This document shows, piece after piece, positions 62,405 through 64,000 of a DNA stretch of 64,000 nt. This DNA is from Rhodospirillaceae bacterium. Lineage in GTDB: Bacteria; Pseudomonadota; Alphaproteobacteria; Bin65. The stretch's first letter is position 1. Each line of letters opens with the position of its first letter. The notes under the pieces were generated by a model. That model was not told the origin of the DNA. It worked only from the letters and a program-made list of their open reading frames with translations, and did no database searches. The stretch is taken from positions 1 to 64,000 of the forward strand of contig WTGH01000018.1 in NCBI GenBank assembly GCA_011523655.1, read 5' to 3'. Position numbers and translations under genes: made by a program.

Positions 62405-63907
62405 ATGACAGGCCGCGACGGGACGGGCCGCGACGCCTCCATCGTCAACGGCCCCGAATACGGCTACGGTAACGGCCGGCACATCCTGCGCCGCCGGCCG
62501 GCCTGGAGCACCGGCCTGTCGACCAGGCTGCTGATCCTGACGGCGATCTTCGTGATGCTGGCGGAAGTCTTCATCTATCTGCCGTCGATCGCGCGCTACC
62601 GGCAGGTCTATCTGGAAAACGTCCTGTCGGACGCGCATCTGGCGACCCTGGCGCTGGACGCCGCGCCGGACAACATGGTGAGCCCGGACCTGAGCCGCCG
62701 GCTGCTGTCGCATGCCCGCGCGCTGGCGATCGTGCAGCGCCGGGCGGACGGGTCGCGGCATCTGATCACCGCCGGCATGCCGCCCAGGGTGACGAGGCGC
62801 GTCAGCCTCGGCAATCCGGATTTCCTGCGGCTGATCTGGGACGCCATCGCCACCCTGGCCGTAGGCGGCGGCGAGGTGCTGCGCGTCGTCGGCCCGTCGC
62901 CGCGCGACCCGGCGACCGCCCTCGAGGTCCTGATTTCCGATGCCGCGCTGCGCCAGGGCATGCTGGAATATTCCCAGCGCATCCTGATCCTCTCGCTGAT
63001 CATTTCCTTCTTTACGGCCCTGCTGGTGTTCCTGACCCTGCACTGGCTGATCGTGCGGCCGGTCCAGCGCCTGACCGACAATATGGTCCGGTTCAGCGAC
63101 GACCCGATGGACGAGGCGGGCCTGTTGCCACCGACCGGCCGCCTGGACGAAATCGGGCTGGCCCAGGACGAATACGCCCATCTGCAGCAGAATCTGCTCA
63201 CCACCCTGCGCCAGAACGAGCGCCTGGCGGCGCTGGGCGCCGCGATCACGCGGATCAACCACGACCTGCGCAACATGCTCGCCGCCGCGCAGCTCGTTTC
63301 GGACCGGCTGGCCGGCAGCGAAGACCCGGGCGTCAAGCGGATCGCACCGACCCTCGTGCGCTCGATCGACCGGGCGGTCCGCCTGTGCACCCAGACCCTG
63401 GATTTCGCACGCGATTCGAAAGCGACCCGCCGGGCCGAATATTTCTTCCTCAACGAACTGACGCTCGAACTGGCGTCGCTTCACGGAACCGAATATCCCG
63501 GCACCGCGTTCGTCAGCGACATGGCCGGCGACCTGACGATCTTTGCCGACCGCGGACAGGTCTTCCGCGCGCTGTCCAATCTCATGCGCAACGCGGCGCA
63601 GGCCGGCGCGCAGACCGTGACCGTCGGCGCCGTGGCGGCCGCGGGCCTGGTGACCGTCGATATCCGGGACGACGGGCCCGGGCTGCCGGAGGACATCCGG
63701 CAATCCCTGTTCAAGCCGTTCATCACCCGGCCCGGCGCGGCCGGCACCGGGCTTGGCATGGCCATCGCGCACGAAATCGTTTCGAGCCACGGCGGGGTGA
63801 TCGAACTGGTCGCGACCGGACACGCGGACACCCATTTCCGCATCACCCTGCCGCAGGGCGCGGCCCCACCAGCCGAAAATCCACCGGACGAACCTCTGCC
63901 GGGCTAG
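62405..63907 (+). CDS. membrane sensor histidine kinase
   Basis: The 500-residue kinase has two membrane segments (about 42-60 and 196-215) enclosing a periplasmic sensor region of about 135 residues, then a HAMP-like linker (VRPVQRLTDNMVRF), a dimerisation helix with phospho-acceptor His in AAITRINHDLRNML, and an ATPase domain with N-box NLMRNAAQAG, G1 DDGPGLP and G2 GTGLGMAIAHEI. No response regulator gene lies within the window. The linked TVP38-type protein may share its regulation. The last 93 bases of the window hold no gene. Confidence 0.9.
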   Translation: MTGRDGTGRDASIVNGPEYGYGNGRHILRRRPAWSTGLSTRLLILTAIFVMLAEVFIYLPSIARYRQVYLENVLSDAHLATLALDAAPDNMVSPDLSRRLLSHARALAIVQRRADGSRHLITAGMPPRVTRRVSLGNPDFLRLIWDAIATLAVGGGEVLRVVGPSPRDPATALEVLISDAALRQGMLEYSQRILILSLIISFFTALLVFLTLHWLIVRPVQRLTDNMVRFSDDPMDEAGLLPPTGRLDEIGLAQDEYAHLQQNLLTTLRQNERLAALGAAITRINHDLRNMLAAAQLVSDRLAGSEDPGVKRIAPTLVRSIDRAVRLCTQTLDFARDSKATRRAEYFFLNELTLELASLHGTEYPGTAFVSDMAGDLTIFADRGQVFRALSNLMRNAAQAGAQTVTVGAVAAAGLVTVDIRDDGPGLPEDIRQSLFKPFITRPGAAGTGLGMAIAHEIVSSHGGVIELVATGHADTHFRITLPQGAAPPAENPPDEPLPG

Positions 63908-64000
63908 AGCCTGTCCGTTCCTCCCGAAACCGCCGGCGCGACCTGGGACGCCCTTGTGACAGGCTCAGGGCACGCCCTTCGATACGCCCCGGCCTTCGAT

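Noticed and set aside
61403..63835. Long minus-strand open frame opposite the TVP38 and kinase genes
   Set aside because: The plus-strand genes have clear motifs; the minus-strand product is His/Gln/Arg-rich with none.

Overview
The window looks like a stretch of an alphaproteobacterial chromosome with high G+C (estimated by eye at about two thirds). The best taxonomic evidence is the cluster near the right end: rpmH, rnpA, yidD, yidC, engB, argB and a HAD nucleotidase in that order on the minus strand, with an alphaproteobacterial-type L34 protein and a YidC that has Lys where E. coli has its intramembrane Arg. Placement below class is not possible from the sequence alone; a Rhodospirillales-like lineage is only a guess.

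Region 1 (about 1-28.5 kb) is accessory DNA. From the left it holds a DUF3800 protein, a YaaC-like protein, a large DnaJ-domain/beta-propeller-like protein, a short ribbon-helix-helix-like protein, a HigB/HigA toxin-antitoxin pair, and a full-length MmeI-type (Type IIL) restriction-modification enzyme translationally coupled to a possible PD-(D/E)XK-like protein. Next come two overlapping tyrosine recombinases (10.5-12.6 kb). They are followed by a decaying gene cluster (12.7-23.4 kb): remnants of a strawberry-notch helicase, a ParB-like protein and a metallopeptidase/VWA-type protein fused end to end out of frame, then a DUF3150-like protein, a 44-residue protein, a MoxR/CobS-type AAA ATPase and a PAPS-reductase-like PP-loop protein. 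The AAA gene is split by a complete 3,620-bp transposon (18037-21656) with TGT...ACA ends and a 5-bp target duplication (ACGAT). Removing the transposon restores the reading frame exactly. An HU gene, two visibly lower-G+C genes of unknown function and a second tandem pair of tyrosine recombinases (26.0-28.4 kb) close the region. An orphan FitB/VapC toxin sits at the border.

Region 2 (28.7-64 kb) is mostly core or metabolic. It contains an orphan PotA-like ABC ATPase, a flotillin with a duplicated coiled coil, HyuA/HyuB hydantoinase or oxoprolinase subunits, a CobW-type GTPase with a small partner, a PuuE-like polysaccharide deacetylase, a Rieske oxygenase, fumarase C, a pair of NaVBac-type sodium channel genes in tandem, an alpha/beta hydrolase with a D-erythronate dehydrogenase-like SDR, an NYN-domain protein, a MetE-C-like methyltransferase, a class II histone deacetylase-like hydrolase, a PhyH dioxygenase, an MNT nucleotidyltransferase with a broken HEPN partner, a lactonase-like metallo-beta-lactamase fold protein and an M48 lipoprotein protease. 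The rpmH-argB cluster follows, and divergently a TVP38/TMEM64 protein and a membrane histidine kinase end the window.

Non-coding structure is unusually rich between 51.4 and 52.2 kb, in a convergent gap. It holds three arrays of a TGTCATG-like heptamer spaced exactly 10 bp apart, a perfect 14-bp TetR-like palindrome and a 245-bp MITE-like element. A second copy of that element lies at 55.6 kb. Several perfect palindromes in region 1 look like operators. All functional calls come from motif recognition by eye; no searches were run.
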